Positions 51,586 through 60,955 of a stretch of 64,000 nucleotides of DNA are shown in pieces. The DNA is taken from the NCBI GenBank assembly GCA_020847375.1, contig JADLCB010000014.1, positions 62,001 through 126,000 of the forward strand, written 5' to 3'. How positions within the stretch are numbered: position 1 is the stretch's first letter; every line of letters begins with the position of its first letter. The DNA comes from Phycisphaerales bacterium (GTDB lineage: Bacteria > Planctomycetota > Phycisphaerae > Tepidisphaerales > Tepidisphaeraceae). Both the position numbers and the translations under genes were made by a program. The notes below the pieces were generated by a model. That model was not told the origin of the DNA, searched no databases, and worked only from the letters and a program-made list of their open reading frames with translations.

Positions 51586-52911
51586 TTACGATAACTTCCG
51601 GGCAATGCGCTCGATACCGTGCAGCACATCCTTGGCCGAGCAGTAGGTTGGTTTGGCTGGATCTTTGGGGCGAAGAATCTCATCGGTGAGCTGCTTGAGT
51701 TCCAGTGCCTGCGGACTGGCTGGATCGTAATTGATCAGGTCGCGCAGCTCCGGGTTGGTCGTGGGGCGATTGATCTGTACCGCCAGATAAAACAGGTCAA
51801 CCGCCTTATCGACCTTGTGATGAGCGGCATTGATGATGTGGCTGGTAATTCCGCCGGAATGTTTCATGTTGGTGAGCATGCGCTGAATTTCGCTGGTGTG
51901 CATCAACTCATCAAAAATAGTCGCCAGCAGCGGGTTGCCGCTGATGTTTTCATTCACGCGCACACTCGAACCAAAATCGACAAAGCCCACACCTTTTTCC
52001 GTGATGACAAAATTATCCAGCCGCAGGTCAAGATGGATGACATTGGCCATTTCATGCAGGCTCATCAGCAACTCGGCGGATTGACGGGCGAATTCGATCT
52101 GGCTGAGGGCAGCGCCGCCGTTTCTCAACCAGTTGATCCAGAGTTTGCGGACATAACCGCGATGATCCTGCTCCATGTTGATCACGTGCGGCACGCGCTG
52201 GCGGATGCTGGTGGGCAGGTGCCTTTCCAGAATGCGCAAAATGGCTGCTTCGCGCGTCAGGAACAGCGGGAAAATTTTCTCGGTGAATTTAAGTGCCCGG
52301 CGCTGAAGCTCAGCCATCGCCATGCCGGGAAACTTGGCCCGCAGACGGGCGATCACCCGATCAACCGAAGGCACTTGTTTGAGCACAATCCACTGATCCG
52401 GCTTATCGGTCGCCCGTTGCAGTTCAACGTGATAGGTGAAACGCTCGGTTAATTCGCGCGGTCGAATGAGCAGTATCTTGCGGGCGACGAAAAGGTAACG
52501 TGGAGGACAAAGCAGCGGCAGGCGCAAACCCAGGCGTTTGTCGCGTACAATCGACCCATTGGTCAGCACCTCAAAACCACGTTGCTGAAAATGATCGGCC
52601 AATCCGATGAGTTTGGAGGGGGTACGACTTAGATAAACGAAAATACCGCCCCAGCGCAGACGATCAAAAATATCGTCCGGGCCATGCGGTTCATCTTCAA
52701 TGCGAAAAAGGTAGTCAACCAAACCCTGTTTGCATGTCAGTGATGTTTTGTCGCGGTGGGTTTGATATTCAGCATCATCCTTCAGGTATGTTTGCAGAAT
52801 GGTCGTTATCAGCGCCTGGCGGAGCTGGGGGGGTAATGGTTGCCAGGCCGGGACTGGCTCGGCGAGCAAACCGGCATCGGGCATCTGGTTGACAGCGGTT
52901 AGACGATCCAC
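51586..52911 (-). CDS. Protein kinase-like protein with long N-terminal extension
   Basis: 441 residues. The C-terminal half is a kinase-like fold: WIVLKQV (Lys178), a Glu in REAAILR (221), HLDLRLDN (293-300) for HRDLKxxN, and VDFG (311-314). The activation segment is short and lacks APE, and helices rich in His and Asp follow. The first 170 residues have a GLVDYLFRIEDEPHGPDDIFDRLRWGGIF segment that matches nothing I know. It could be an atypical kinase of ABC1 or lipopolysaccharide-kinase type. It is not coupled to its neighbours. Confidence 0.65.
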   Translation of the reverse strand: MDRLTAVNQMPDAGLLAEPVPAWQPLPPQLRQALITTILQTYLKDDAEYQTHRDKTSLTCKQGLVDYLFRIEDEPHGPDDIFDRLRWGGIFVYLSRTPSKLIGLADHFQQRGFEVLTNGSIVRDKRLGLRLPLLCPPRYLFVARKILLIRPRELTERFTYHVELQRATDKPDQWIVLKQVPSVDRVIARLRAKFPGMAMAELQRRALKFTEKIFPLFLTREAAILRILERHLPTSIRQRVPHVINMEQDHRGYVRKLWINWLRNGGAALSQIEFARQSAELLMSLHEMANVIHLDLRLDNFVITEKGVGFVDFGSSVRVNENISGNPLLATIFDELMHTSEIQRMLTNMKHSGGITSHIINAAHHKVDKAVDLFYLAVQINRPTTNPELRDLINYDPASPQALELKQLTDEILRPKDPAKPTYCSAKDVLHGIERIARKLS

Positions 52912-53122
52912 AACAGATTAGGTTTCATGAAAAGACGGTTACTACGAATTACCGGGATTGCTGGCTGGGATTGTTGTCGGTGTCATCGGGGCGAATCGTT
53001 CAATTTTCCTGCTGATTTCACCGGTAATCGCCGGCGATCGAACCATACGTGGCGTCATTTTACGCCAAAGTGGTCGCCAGGCCTACCGTTGTTGACGATT
53101 TAAGCGTATCCTTCCTGCCCCT

Positions 53123-54217
53123 ATGGCTTTGGAAGTCGGAATCGTCGGTTTGCCCAATGTTGGCAAAAGTACTTTGTTCAACGCCCTGACCCGCGCCGGG
53201 GCGTTGGCAGCCAATTATCCTTTCGCCACCATCGAACCCAACGTGGGCGTGGTCGATGTGCCCGATGGTCGGCTGGAGACGATCCGTCAGTTTATCAAAA
53301 GTGAGAAAATGATCCCAGCCCAGGTGCGCGTGGTGGATATTGCCGGCATTGTGCGCGGGGCCAGCACGGGCGAGGGGTTGGGCAACAAGTTTCTTTCGCA
53401 CATCCGCGAAGTTGATGCGATTCTGCATATTGTGCGTTGTTTTGAGGATGCGGACATCACACATGTTGACGGCGCGGTTGATCCGATTCGTGATATTGAA
53501 ACCATCGATACGGAGCTGGCACTGGCGGACTTGGAAACCGTCCTCAGCGCCTTGGACAAAGCCCAGCGTCAGGCGCGCAGCGGCGACAAGGAAGCAATCG
53601 CCCGGGCGGAGCTGTTGAAAAAAGTGCGTGTTCCGCTGGATGATGCCAAACCCGTGCGTTCACTGACCTTTACGCCCGATGAAGCGAAATTGCTCAAGAC
53701 CATGGGGTTGATCACCGCTCGCAAGGTTTTGTATGTGGCCAATGTCGATGAAAATGACATCCACGGCCACGGGCCTCTGGTGCAGGCGGTACGACAGCGG
53801 GCTGAGATTGAAGGTGGGGTGGTCGTGCCGGTCTGTGCCAAGTTGGAAAGCGAGTTGGCGGAGCTGGACGAAGCGGATCGTCAGGAGATGCTGACGGCCG
53901 TTGAATTGGTCGAACCGGCGCTGGCGACGTTGGCGCATGAGGCGTACCGCCTGCTGGGATTGCAGAGTTATTTTACCGCCGGGCCGAAGGAAATCCGGGC
54001 TTGGACGATTCCGGTCGGGGCGACAGCGCCGCAGGCGGCCGGGGTGATTCACAGCGATTTTGAGCGCGGTTTCATCCGGGCGGAGATTTATACACTGGAT
54101 GATCTCAGGCAGTATAAAACCGAGTCAGCCATCCGCGCTGCCGGTAAATTACGGGCTGAAGGTAAGAGTTATGTCATGAAAGATGGCGACATTACCCATT
54201 TCCTGTTTAATGTGTAA
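53123..54217 (+). CDS. ychF: Redox-regulated ATPase YchF
   Basis: Obg-like P-loop protein that prefers ATP. Walker A is GLPNVGKST (8-16), with FATIEPNVG, the switch [10 protein letters not shown] and the C-terminal TGS-type domain ([35 protein letters not shown]). Length 364, as in E. coli. It binds ribosomes and responds to oxidative stress. The rpe gene follows 88 bp downstream. Confidence 0.96.
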   Translation: MALEVGIVGLPNVGKSTLFNALTRAGALAANYPFATIEPNVGVVDVPDGRLETIRQFIKSEKMIPAQVRVVDIAGIVRGASTGEGLGNKFLSHIREVDAILHIVRCFEDADITHVDGAVDPIRDIETIDTELALADLETVLSALDKAQRQARSGDKEAIARAELLKKVRVPLDDAKPVRSLTFTPDEAKLLKTMGLITARKVLYVANVDENDIHGHGPLVQAVRQRAEIEGGVVVPVCAKLESELAELDEADRQEMLTAVELVEPALATLAHEAYRLLGLQSYFTAGPKEIRAWTIPVGATAPQAAGVIHSDFERGFIRAEIYTLDDLRQYKTESAIRAAGKLRAEGKSYVMKDGDITHFLFNV

Positions 54218-54305
54218 TGAAAGATAATGGGCCAGACGAGTTTGACTGCCCGCTGTCAATGGATTGGATGAGCGGGTTTTCAGAATTGATCACCAGCGCA
54301 CCACG

Positions 54306-54992
54306 ATGATTATTGATCCGTTTACAACCCGCGACCGGCTGATAACAGCGTCGATCCTTTCAGCGGATTTTTCCAAGCTGGGATCCGAGATCGACGACGT
54401 TCTGGCTGGCGGGGCGGATTTTCTGCATCTGGACGTGCTTGATGCCCATTTTGCCCCCAATCTGAGTTTTGGCCCGCCGGTGATTCGGTGCATCCGTCCG
54501 GTGACGCGCGCTTTTTTTGACGCCCATTTGATGATCGCTGAACCGCTGCGCTGGGCGCCGGCGATGGTCAAAGCCGGGGCGCAAAATATCACGTTTCATG
54601 TGGAAGTGGCGGATGATCCCGCCCGTTTTGCCCGCGAGATACGCCAATTAGGTTGTCGGGTGGGTATTGCCCTAAGCCCATCCACGCCGGTTCAGGCGAT
54701 TTTGCCGGCGTTGGATGAGGTGGATGTGGTGCTGGTGATGAGCGTCGTGCCTGGGTTTTCGGGACAAGTTTTCATGCCCGAAGTGCTGGGCAAATGTCAG
54801 GAGATCAAAAAACGTCTGCGTGAAAATCAGCGGATGGAGATCGACGGTGGTATCAATGAACAGACCATCGCCAGCGCTGTTGCGGCCGGCGTGGATTGGT
54901 TTGTGACCGCCAGTGCGGTGTTTGACGAGCCGGATCGTCGGGCGGCGCTGGCCAAATTACGCCAGCATCTGCCCGGGCGGTCTGATTCCTGA
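54306..54992 (+). CDS. rpe: Ribulose-phosphate 3-epimerase
   Basis: TIM-barrel enzyme interconverting ribulose and xylulose 5-phosphate. ASILSADFSKLGSEI, the metal-binding HLDVLDAHFAPNLSFGPP, MSVVPGFSGQVF and EIDGGIN are all present. 229 residues from the ATG at 54306. A TTG at 54264 would add 14 residues without homology. No ribosome site is obvious. The pathway partner rpiA is in the same window but not linked. Confidence 0.92.
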   Translation: MIIDPFTTRDRLITASILSADFSKLGSEIDDVLAGGADFLHLDVLDAHFAPNLSFGPPVIRCIRPVTRAFFDAHLMIAEPLRWAPAMVKAGAQNITFHVEVADDPARFAREIRQLGCRVGIALSPSTPVQAILPALDEVDVVLVMSVVPGFSGQVFMPEVLGKCQEIKKRLRENQRMEIDGGINEQTIASAVAAGVDWFVTASAVFDEPDRRAALAKLRQHLPGRSDS

Positions 54993-55100
54993 TGCAAGAT
55001 CGCATTGGGAAACAAGCCAGCCAAAGCAGACCGATTGATTGGGTTTTTCTTTTAACGAAATTTTCGTTTATGATCCAGCCAGCGAAAGGCGAATAACGAC

Positions 55101-55532
55101 ATGGCCAGCGAGATGGATTTCCCCACGCGCGGGAACGTAATCAAGGTAACGGATGAAAAGGTGATTTTCGCCCCAGAAGGGACGACTTACGAACTGCATT
55201 TGCGCACGCCGGAGCGTCGCTACGAAGGGCCGATCGGCGTGCCGGTGAATGTATTGATCCGCACCACGGCCCGCAAGCTCTATACGGTTTCCTGCGGCGG
55301 GGCGTTCATCAAACCGATCATGGGCCGTCCCCGCATTTTTCAGGGTCGGGTGCGTCATGTCGATCCGCATTATGTGGTGTTGCAGGCGGGCGCTATCGTG
55401 CTGGTGCGCTTTCCGGAGGAGGAGTCCGGCGTTGATCTGAATAACGGAGCGATTCGTGTGGGTACGATGGTCAATGCGCTGTTGATGGAAGGCAGCACGC
55501 TGGAACTGATGCAGACACCCGTCCGCGCATGA
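55101..55532 (+). CDS. Conserved protein of unknown function
   Basis: 143 residues with no signal peptide or membrane span. It appears all-beta, with short strands such as NVIKVTDEKVIFAPEG, YELHLRTPER, VNVLIRTTARKLYTV and HYVVLQAGAIVLVRFP, suggesting a beta-barrel or OB-like fold. No motif could be assigned. The methyltransferase gene starts 36 bp downstream and is probably co-transcribed. Confidence 0.6.
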   Translation: MASEMDFPTRGNVIKVTDEKVIFAPEGTTYELHLRTPERRYEGPIGVPVNVLIRTTARKLYTVSCGGAFIKPIMGRPRIFQGRVRHVDPHYVVLQAGAIVLVRFPEEESGVDLNNGAIRVGTMVNALLMEGSTLELMQTPVRA

Positions 55533-55568
55533 AACCGCTTTACTCTTATTGGTGATAAACTGAGACCA

Positions 55569-56198
55569 ATGAGTCATCGCACGTCGGCAGCACAGGCTTA
55601 TTTGCAACCCTATCGGGAGGCTGCCCGCCATCATGGCGGTGAGTTTGAGTCATTGCTCTGGGCCAGCCGGCGCAGCCAGGGCAAACGCTTCGACGCCATG
55701 CAGCGGATTTATGATGTCACCGGCCATCGCCTGCTGGATGCCGGAGCGGGACGCGCCGATCTGCTTGAGTATCTGCTGAATCATCAACATCGACCTGCGC
55801 ACTATTACGCTGTGGAGGCGGTTGATGCCCTTGCTGATGAGATCGGGCGGCGCGCATTTTCCGACTGCACGCTCATTCGAGCAGATTTTGTTCAGCAGCC
55901 GGATTGTCTGTCTGTCGGGGCTGACGTGGTGGTTTTCAGTGGTTCGCTCAATACGCTGGAACCGCGACTTTTTTATACAACGCTGCAGCACGCCTGGGCA
56001 GCGACCAGCCGGAGTCTGGTCTTTAATTTTCTCGCTTCCCCACTCCTGGCAGCCTCGCCACATTTGTATTGGCACAGCCCGCAGGAGGTTGCACAATTCG
56101 CGCGGACACTTTCAGCGCATTACGAATTGCTGGATGATTATCTCGACGGCGATTGCACAATGCGCATCGACAAGCCGCATTTCATACGCCTGCCGTAA
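55569..56198 (+). CDS. SAM-dependent methyltransferase
   Basis: 209 residues of class I methyltransferase type. Motif I is LLDAGAGRADLLEYL, the acidic residue after strand 2 lies in YYAVEAVDALA, and strand 4 is ADVVVFSGSLNTL. The N-terminal helices (AQAYLQPYREAARHHG) are typical for small-molecule methyltransferases. The substrate is not evident. It follows the unknown beta protein by 36 bp. Confidence 0.75.
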   Translation: MSHRTSAAQAYLQPYREAARHHGGEFESLLWASRRSQGKRFDAMQRIYDVTGHRLLDAGAGRADLLEYLLNHQHRPAHYYAVEAVDALADEIGRRAFSDCTLIRADFVQQPDCLSVGADVVVFSGSLNTLEPRLFYTTLQHAWAATSRSLVFNFLASPLLAASPHLYWHSPQEVAQFARTLSAHYELLDDYLDGDCTMRIDKPHFIRLP

Positions 56199-56357
56199 CG
56201 GCGGCAACTGCGGCGATACCTGATTCAGGACACCGCGGATCCCTTTTCGCGTGAGCGGTTGATATTTCACTGATTGGCCGGTGTTGGTGCCCACGTCATA
56301 AGGCTCGGCAGGCTCGACCGATACGATAATTCAATGCACACCGTAGATAGTTTGTAT

Positions 56358-56386
56358 TTGTCTAACGAAACATTGAATGCTAGAAT
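56358..56386 (+). promoter_or_regulatory. Promoter of hpf
   Basis: TTGTCT (56358-56363) and TAGAAT (56381-56386) with exactly 17 bases between and a TGC extension before the -10. Transcription would begin near 56393, giving a very short leader that includes the GGAGG site. Confidence 0.6.
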
Positions 56387-56405
56387 TATCGTGAATGGAG
56401 GCTCA

Positions 56406-56759
56406 ATGATACGTCAACATATCATCGGACATGGGTTTGAGCTGACCGAAGCAATCGAGCAACATATTCGTCAGCGTTTTGAGACGGCGCTGACCAGTGC
56501 TGCCGATCAAATCGTGGATGTACAGGTCAATGTTTCGGATATGAACGCCAATCGCGGTGGCGAAGATAAATGCTGCCGCGCGATGATCCGCCTCAGCGGT
56601 TTGCCCGCCGTGGTCGTCGAGGCCAGAAACCGGGACCTTTATACTGCGGTTGATGAAGTGGCACATCGCGCCAAAAGCGCGCTCTGGCGGGCGTTGAAGC
56701 GACGGCAGACTTTGCGCCGCGAATATGCTGAGCGCAAGCAGCGCAGTGAAGTGGCGTGA
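56406..56759 (+). CDS. hpf: Ribosome hibernation promoting factor (HPF/RaiA family)
   Basis: Binds the 30S decoding site and helps inactivate or dimerise 70S ribosomes. 117 residues: HIIGHGFELTEAIEQHIRQRFETAL, VQVNVSDMNANRGGEDKCCRAMIRL and the helix LYTAVDEVAHRAKSALWRALKRR are the family elements. It is the short form, without the C-terminal dimerisation domain of long HPF. The ATG at 56406 with GGAGG five bases upstream is the start. The longer frame from 56274 runs through the promoter and is rejected. Confidence 0.92.
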   Translation: MIRQHIIGHGFELTEAIEQHIRQRFETALTSAADQIVDVQVNVSDMNANRGGEDKCCRAMIRLSGLPAVVVEARNRDLYTAVDEVAHRAKSALWRALKRRQTLRREYAERKQRSEVA

Positions 56760-57095
56760 GCAGCCTCATGCGTGTGGCGCTGCGGCTGCGAATCTGCCGA
56801 TAAGAGAGATAGAGGATGGTCGTACGATCAATCGATCGAACGACGCAACCGAGCGCTGAAAAACCGGTGCTTGTCAATTCAGATTCGCGTTCTTTGAAAA
56901 CAGCGTAGTGGCTTGCCGGCGGCGTCTCGCCCGATGCGCTTGATCTTGATCGGGTTGGGCCGTTGCGACATCGGTTGCCTGTACTGAGATTGATTCAAGT
57001 CGTGGCAGGCCATCTTGACTGAGGACAATTTGTCACTGGCGTTTATTACAGGAGATATGGTTTAATCAGTTCAACGTGCCAGAAAGGAGGCTGCC
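56760..57095. other. Intergenic region between hpf and the HPF-like gene
   Basis: 336 bp without a convincing gene. It has scattered short palindromes (for example around CAATCGATCG) and GGAGG directly before 57096. No terminator with a T run was found. A small RNA is possible but nothing specific supports it. Confidence 0.4.
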
Positions 57096-58082
57096 ATGAG
57101 GCTCGACGTTCACGCGGTCAACATGGACCTTACTTCTGAGATGGAGCAGCACGCGAAGCTGCGCGCCTGGCAGGCAGTACAGCGCTGGCCGCAGCGCGCT
57201 GTCTGGGTGGGGGTGTGGCTGACGGATCAGCACAATGCCGCCGGTGGCGCAGCGGGCGCCTCAGCCCCGGCGGAGATGGACTCAACACGATATTCCTGCC
57301 GCTTTGATGTGTGGCTGCGCGGGGTTGGTGTTATTTCGGTCTGCCAGTCCGAGGCAGAGGCGCGATGCGCTGTTGATGTTGCCTCGGCGCGGCTGGTTCA
57401 GGCGATTTCCGCCCGCATGCGCAAGTGCATCCGCGATGATGTGCGTTTTGCTCCTGATGAATGGCGGTACACGGCGCCCGCAGGAGCGTCTGGCAGATTG
57501 CATTGCGATGAACCGGCAAGCCGGCGGTCGCGCTGTCTGGCGGTTTTGATCGAACGTAAAAATTCCGGTCGGCGCAGCAAAATGCTTCAGTGGCTGCGCG
57601 ATCAGTACGGTGTTGAGCAGGTGATACGTCTCAGTTTGCCGGCCGGGCTGTGGCGTAAAGCGGCGCTGGGTTCAAGCCTGGCTATGAATCTGCGTGAGCG
57701 GCTGAGTTTATCAATGCTCTGCTGGCCGCAGTTGATTGTTGTTGCCGGGCGGGCCAGTCCGGCCGATGGGATCGAGTCGCAACAGGCTGAACGTCAACAG
57801 GTACAGCGGATTGTTGGACAATTGCGGTTGCTTGCCGTGCCGATGCCGATTGTCGGCGTCTGGATGCAACCATCGGGAGAAGTGCACGAAGACGAGGTAT
57901 TTTCAGAATTGGTTCGGTCGCAGCCACAGACCTTGGCAACGGGCCGATCTGCCGTCGCTGGCCGACAACATTTAACCTCACGGGAGGTGCGTCATGATCC
58001 TACACTTCCATCCGATTGCCGAATCCGGCAGCCCGCGGATTACGCCACCGTATCTCAAACTTCGGTACGAAATCTTTCTTGA
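57096..58082 (+). CDS. HPF-like domain fused to an unknown C-terminal domain
   Basis: 328 residues. The first 110 (MRLDVHAVNMDLTSEMEQHA, then VWVGVWLTDQHN, RYSCRFDVWL and ARCAVDVASARLVQAISARM) follow the strand-helix pattern of HPF/RaiA, but the nucleic-acid-facing basic residues are fewer. The rest has an alpha/beta region (CLAVLIERKNSGRRSKML, LCWPQLIVVAGRASP) not recognised. AGAAAGGAGG before the ATG is a strong ribosome site. The last 89 bases overlap the next gene in another frame. Its position after hpf suggests a regulatory paralogue. Confidence 0.6.
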   Translation: MRLDVHAVNMDLTSEMEQHAKLRAWQAVQRWPQRAVWVGVWLTDQHNAAGGAAGASAPAEMDSTRYSCRFDVWLRGVGVISVCQSEAEARCAVDVASARLVQAISARMRKCIRDDVRFAPDEWRYTAPAGASGRLHCDEPASRRSRCLAVLIERKNSGRRSKMLQWLRDQYGVEQVIRLSLPAGLWRKAALGSSLAMNLRERLSLSMLCWPQLIVVAGRASPADGIESQQAERQQVQRIVGQLRLLAVPMPIVGVWMQPSGEVHEDEVFSELVRSQPQTLATGRSAVAGRQHLTSREVRHDPTLPSDCRIRQPADYATVSQTSVRNLS

Positions 58083-58242
58083 TTTTGACCCGATTGGCCA
58101 CGATGACGTAACCGAAGAGGCGCAGTCCGATCTGCCCGATCAGCCGGTGTCGATTATTCGCCCGCTCGATGGTTGCGAACCGGACAGCTATCGCGCCTTG
58201 GCGAAAATCTATCGTACGCTGGTCGAGATCAAACCGGGTTGA
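57994..58242 (+). CDS. Small protein overlapping the HPF-like gene
   Basis: 82 residues. It begins inside the 3' end of the HPF-like gene in a different frame. GGGAGG lies six bases before the ATG and supports real translation. The sequence (LHFHPIAESGSPRITPPYLKLRYEIFLDFDP, later DSYRALAKIYRTLVEIKPG) is acidic in the middle and helical at the end. It resembles no family I know. The overlap suggests translational coupling and a joint function with the HPF-like protein. Confidence 0.55.
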   Translation: MILHFHPIAESGSPRITPPYLKLRYEIFLDFDPIGHDDVTEEAQSDLPDQPVSIIRPLDGCEPDSYRALAKIYRTLVEIKPG

Positions 58243-58844
58243 AGCCAAACCAGGTTTGAATGCAAACCAGATTAAATCCGCCATGCGGCGGTCGTCGGCG
58301 CTGCTGTGCAAATTGTCGGGATCACCATCGTTGGCGTGATTGATTGGTTGCGCGATGGCCGAGGCGACGCGGTTGGTCGCTTTTGTAATTACCCGACTGG
58401 TTCCATCCGGGTTTGCTGCCTAACGATGTCGCGTGACACGGGGATATTTTGCGAGCATTCATCCCAGCAATAAGTCGATAAATTGAAGTGCATCGGTGAT
58501 TTTTGTCATTATTCGATTGGAAAAATGGGGTGGTAGTTCCTCTCTGACGGGGCGTTTCATTTCTGGCAATGATCTTGGTTGCATAAACGTAATAAGCGTT
58601 AAAAACGCTAAAATTCCTCACCCGCTGGTTGGTTATCGGATGTTGGATCAACAATGCGGTCTTGTAAGATCATGGGGCTGCATGGGACAATAAGACATTT
58701 CGTGTCGAGTTTGGAATCGGGTATTTTTTCATGGGGCTGAGATCAGCTCTGATGCGCGAAAAAATAAACGAGCGCGAACCAGACAATTATTGAGATATAA
58801 TTGCCCTGTCCTGATGCGATAACAGTGGCGTTTGAGGCGTAATC
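58243..58844. other. 602-bp gap without recognisable genes
   Basis: This A+T-rich gap has only short frames without ribosome sites. It contains a small hairpin AGCGTT/AACGCT and, at 58796-58801, a perfect TATAAT without a good -35 partner, about 45 bases before the ABC transporter start. That box is the likely core of the transporter's promoter. Confidence 0.45.
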
Positions 58845-60881
58845 GTGTCTTTTTTTCCACCCGTTCGGCCGCCCGTGCGAATGACCGTTGGCAATCGGCC
58901 GGGTCAGAATAATCTGTTGCGCCTGCTGCGCTATGCCTTGACCTATAAAGCGTTGGTGGGGTTGACGGTGGCGGCGGGTTTCGTGCAGGTGGGGCTGCAA
59001 TATGCGTTTCCCTATTTAATCGGAACGATCATCGATCAGATCGTTGTGACCAATCCCCCCGCGCCTGATTCGGGTATTTTCGCGGGTGTTCCGCGTATTT
59101 TCCCGTGGCTGGGCGGTCAGGCGGAACGGGCTGAGCTTGATCCGGCGGAGATGAGCCAGCGCGTAGCGACGCTGTGGCGATATGTTCTGTTCGGGATGAT
59201 GGCGGGTATTGGATCGGCTGCGATCAGTTACACGCTGGGACATACGCGCGCCATTCTGACGTTGCGCATCGTTACGCAGATGCGCCGTGATTTGTTTGAT
59301 CATCTCCAGCGGCTGAGTCTGCATTTTTACGCCAAGGCGCGAACCGGATCGATTACCGCGCGCCTGCTTTACGATGTCGAATCAGCCACCGCCATTATTA
59401 ACGGTGGGGTGATTACCGTCTGGCTGGATGTGATCAAGCTGGTCATGGCGATCATCCTGCTGGTGGGTATCAGCCCCAAACTGGCGATTGCGTGCATTTT
59501 CATCCTGCCTCTGTATGGGCTGACCTTTACGATCATGAATCCGCGCGTTCGTAAAGCCAGCGAACGGGTGCACCAGTATTACGCCCAGATTTCCGGCACG
59601 ATCCAGGAACAATTCAGCGGCATTTCCCTGACCAAAACTTATGCGGCTGAGGAGCGTGAAAGTCAGCGTTTTACCCGCGAATCAGGCGAGCACTATACGC
59701 GCATCATTACGCAAAGCCGCCTGGGACATTTTGTCGGTTCGATCAGCGAAATGCTGGTGCACAGCGGGACGGTCATTGCTTTCGGTTACGGCGGTTATCT
59801 TGGTCTTAAAGGCGAACTGACGCCCGGCCAGCTCTCGGCGTTCATCGGTTATCTCATGCTGATGTACGATCCGGTGCGCCGGTTTGCAGAGTTGAACACA
59901 ATCTATCAGGCGAGTCTGGCCAGCATTGCCCGCGTGTTCCGCGTTTTTGACATTACCCCGAAAATTGCCGATCGCCCGTCGGCGGTGCAGCAACCACCAG
60001 CGCGGGGCGAGGTGAAATATCAAAACGTGTTTTTCCGCTATCAGGACGAAAGTGAGGAGAGTCGGGCGGGTATGGAAGATACGCCCGGAACCGTTTCGGG
60101 GCCGCTGGCTGAGGCACCGTGGATTTTGAAGGGGGTCAATCTTGAAGTGCAGGCCGGCGAGCGTCTGGCGATTGTCGGGCCGAGCGGTTCGGGTAAAACC
60201 ACCCTGGTGACACTTCTGCCGCGCCTGTATGACGTGGGCGAGGGGGCGATTGTGATCGATGGCGTGGATATCCGCAATTATCAGCTTCATGCCCTGCGCA
60301 AGTCGATCGGCATTGTGCAGCAGGATGCGTTTTTGTTCAGCGGAACGATCCGTGACAACCTCTGCTATGGCCAGCCCAAGGCCAGCGATGACGAGATCAT
60401 CGCTGCGACCAAGGCGGCCAATGCCCACGAGTTTATTTCACGTCTGCGCGATGGTTACAACACGCTGCTGGGTGAGCGCGGTGTTAATCTTTCCGGCGGC
60501 CAGAGGCAGCGATTAAGCATTGCCCGCGCCATTCTGAAGAACCCGCGCATTCTCATCCTTGATGAAGCCACCAGTGCCCTGGACACCGAAAGCGAAGCAT
60601 TGGTGCAACAGGCGCTGGAGCGGCTGATGGAAGGGCGGACCTGTTTCATCATCGCTCATCGTCTAAGCACGGTGCGCAATGCTGATCGGATCGTGGTGCT
60701 CAAGGATGGGCAGGTCAGCGAAATGGGCAGCCACGATGAGCTGATGGCCCAGAGTGGCCTGTATGCCAAGCTCGTTCGTCAGCAGTTTTTGACCCGTGAA
60801 CATCAACGGGCTGCGGCGGGGCTGGCCTCTACACCGATTGAAGCGGTCGGGCAGTCAATCAGCGAGGATCACGCTGGTTGA
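58845..60881 (+). CDS. ABC exporter, fused membrane and ATPase domains
   Basis: Half-transporter of 678 residues that works as a dimer (MsbA/MdlB type). Six membrane spans lie in residues 25-330, with a Pro-rich periplasmic loop inserted after span 1 (about 68-100). The ATPase domain has GPSGSGKT near 445, the signature LSGGQRQRLS near 548, ILILDEATSALD near 568 and the switch His in IAHRLST. The start is GTG at 58845, with GAGG seven bases upstream. The substrate may be lipid or drug and cannot be told. A 15-residue linker in the ATPase (SEESRAGMEDTPG) is unusual. Confidence 0.93.
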   Translation: MSFFPPVRPPVRMTVGNRPGQNNLLRLLRYALTYKALVGLTVAAGFVQVGLQYAFPYLIGTIIDQIVVTNPPAPDSGIFAGVPRIFPWLGGQAERAELDPAEMSQRVATLWRYVLFGMMAGIGSAAISYTLGHTRAILTLRIVTQMRRDLFDHLQRLSLHFYAKARTGSITARLLYDVESATAIINGGVITVWLDVIKLVMAIILLVGISPKLAIACIFILPLYGLTFTIMNPRVRKASERVHQYYAQISGTIQEQFSGISLTKTYAAEERESQRFTRESGEHYTRIITQSRLGHFVGSISEMLVHSGTVIAFGYGGYLGLKGELTPGQLSAFIGYLMLMYDPVRRFAELNTIYQASLASIARVFRVFDITPKIADRPSAVQQPPARGEVKYQNVFFRYQDESEESRAGMEDTPGTVSGPLAEAPWILKGVNLEVQAGERLAIVGPSGSGKTTLVTLLPRLYDVGEGAIVIDGVDIRNYQLHALRKSIGIVQQDAFLFSGTIRDNLCYGQPKASDDEIIAATKAANAHEFISRLRDGYNTLLGERGVNLSGGQRQRLSIARAILKNPRILILDEATSALDTESEALVQQALERLMEGRTCFIIAHRLSTVRNADRIVVLKDGQVSEMGSHDELMAQSGLYAKLVRQQFLTREHQRAAAGLASTPIEAVGQSISEDHAG

Positions 60882-60955
60882 GCAATTAGCGCCTATCCGA
60901 CTGGTCAATCCGATGTGGATTATCCATGAAAACATCGATTGTGAATCTGGCGCAG

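Noticed and set aside
56274-56405. 44-residue N-terminal extension of HPF
   Set aside because: It would be translated through the predicted promoter and precedes the GGAGG site; HPF homology begins at 56406.
58322-58693. Overlapping short frames in the 58.2-58.8 kb gap
   Set aside because: Both lack ribosome sites, contain no domain and overlap each other on opposite strands.
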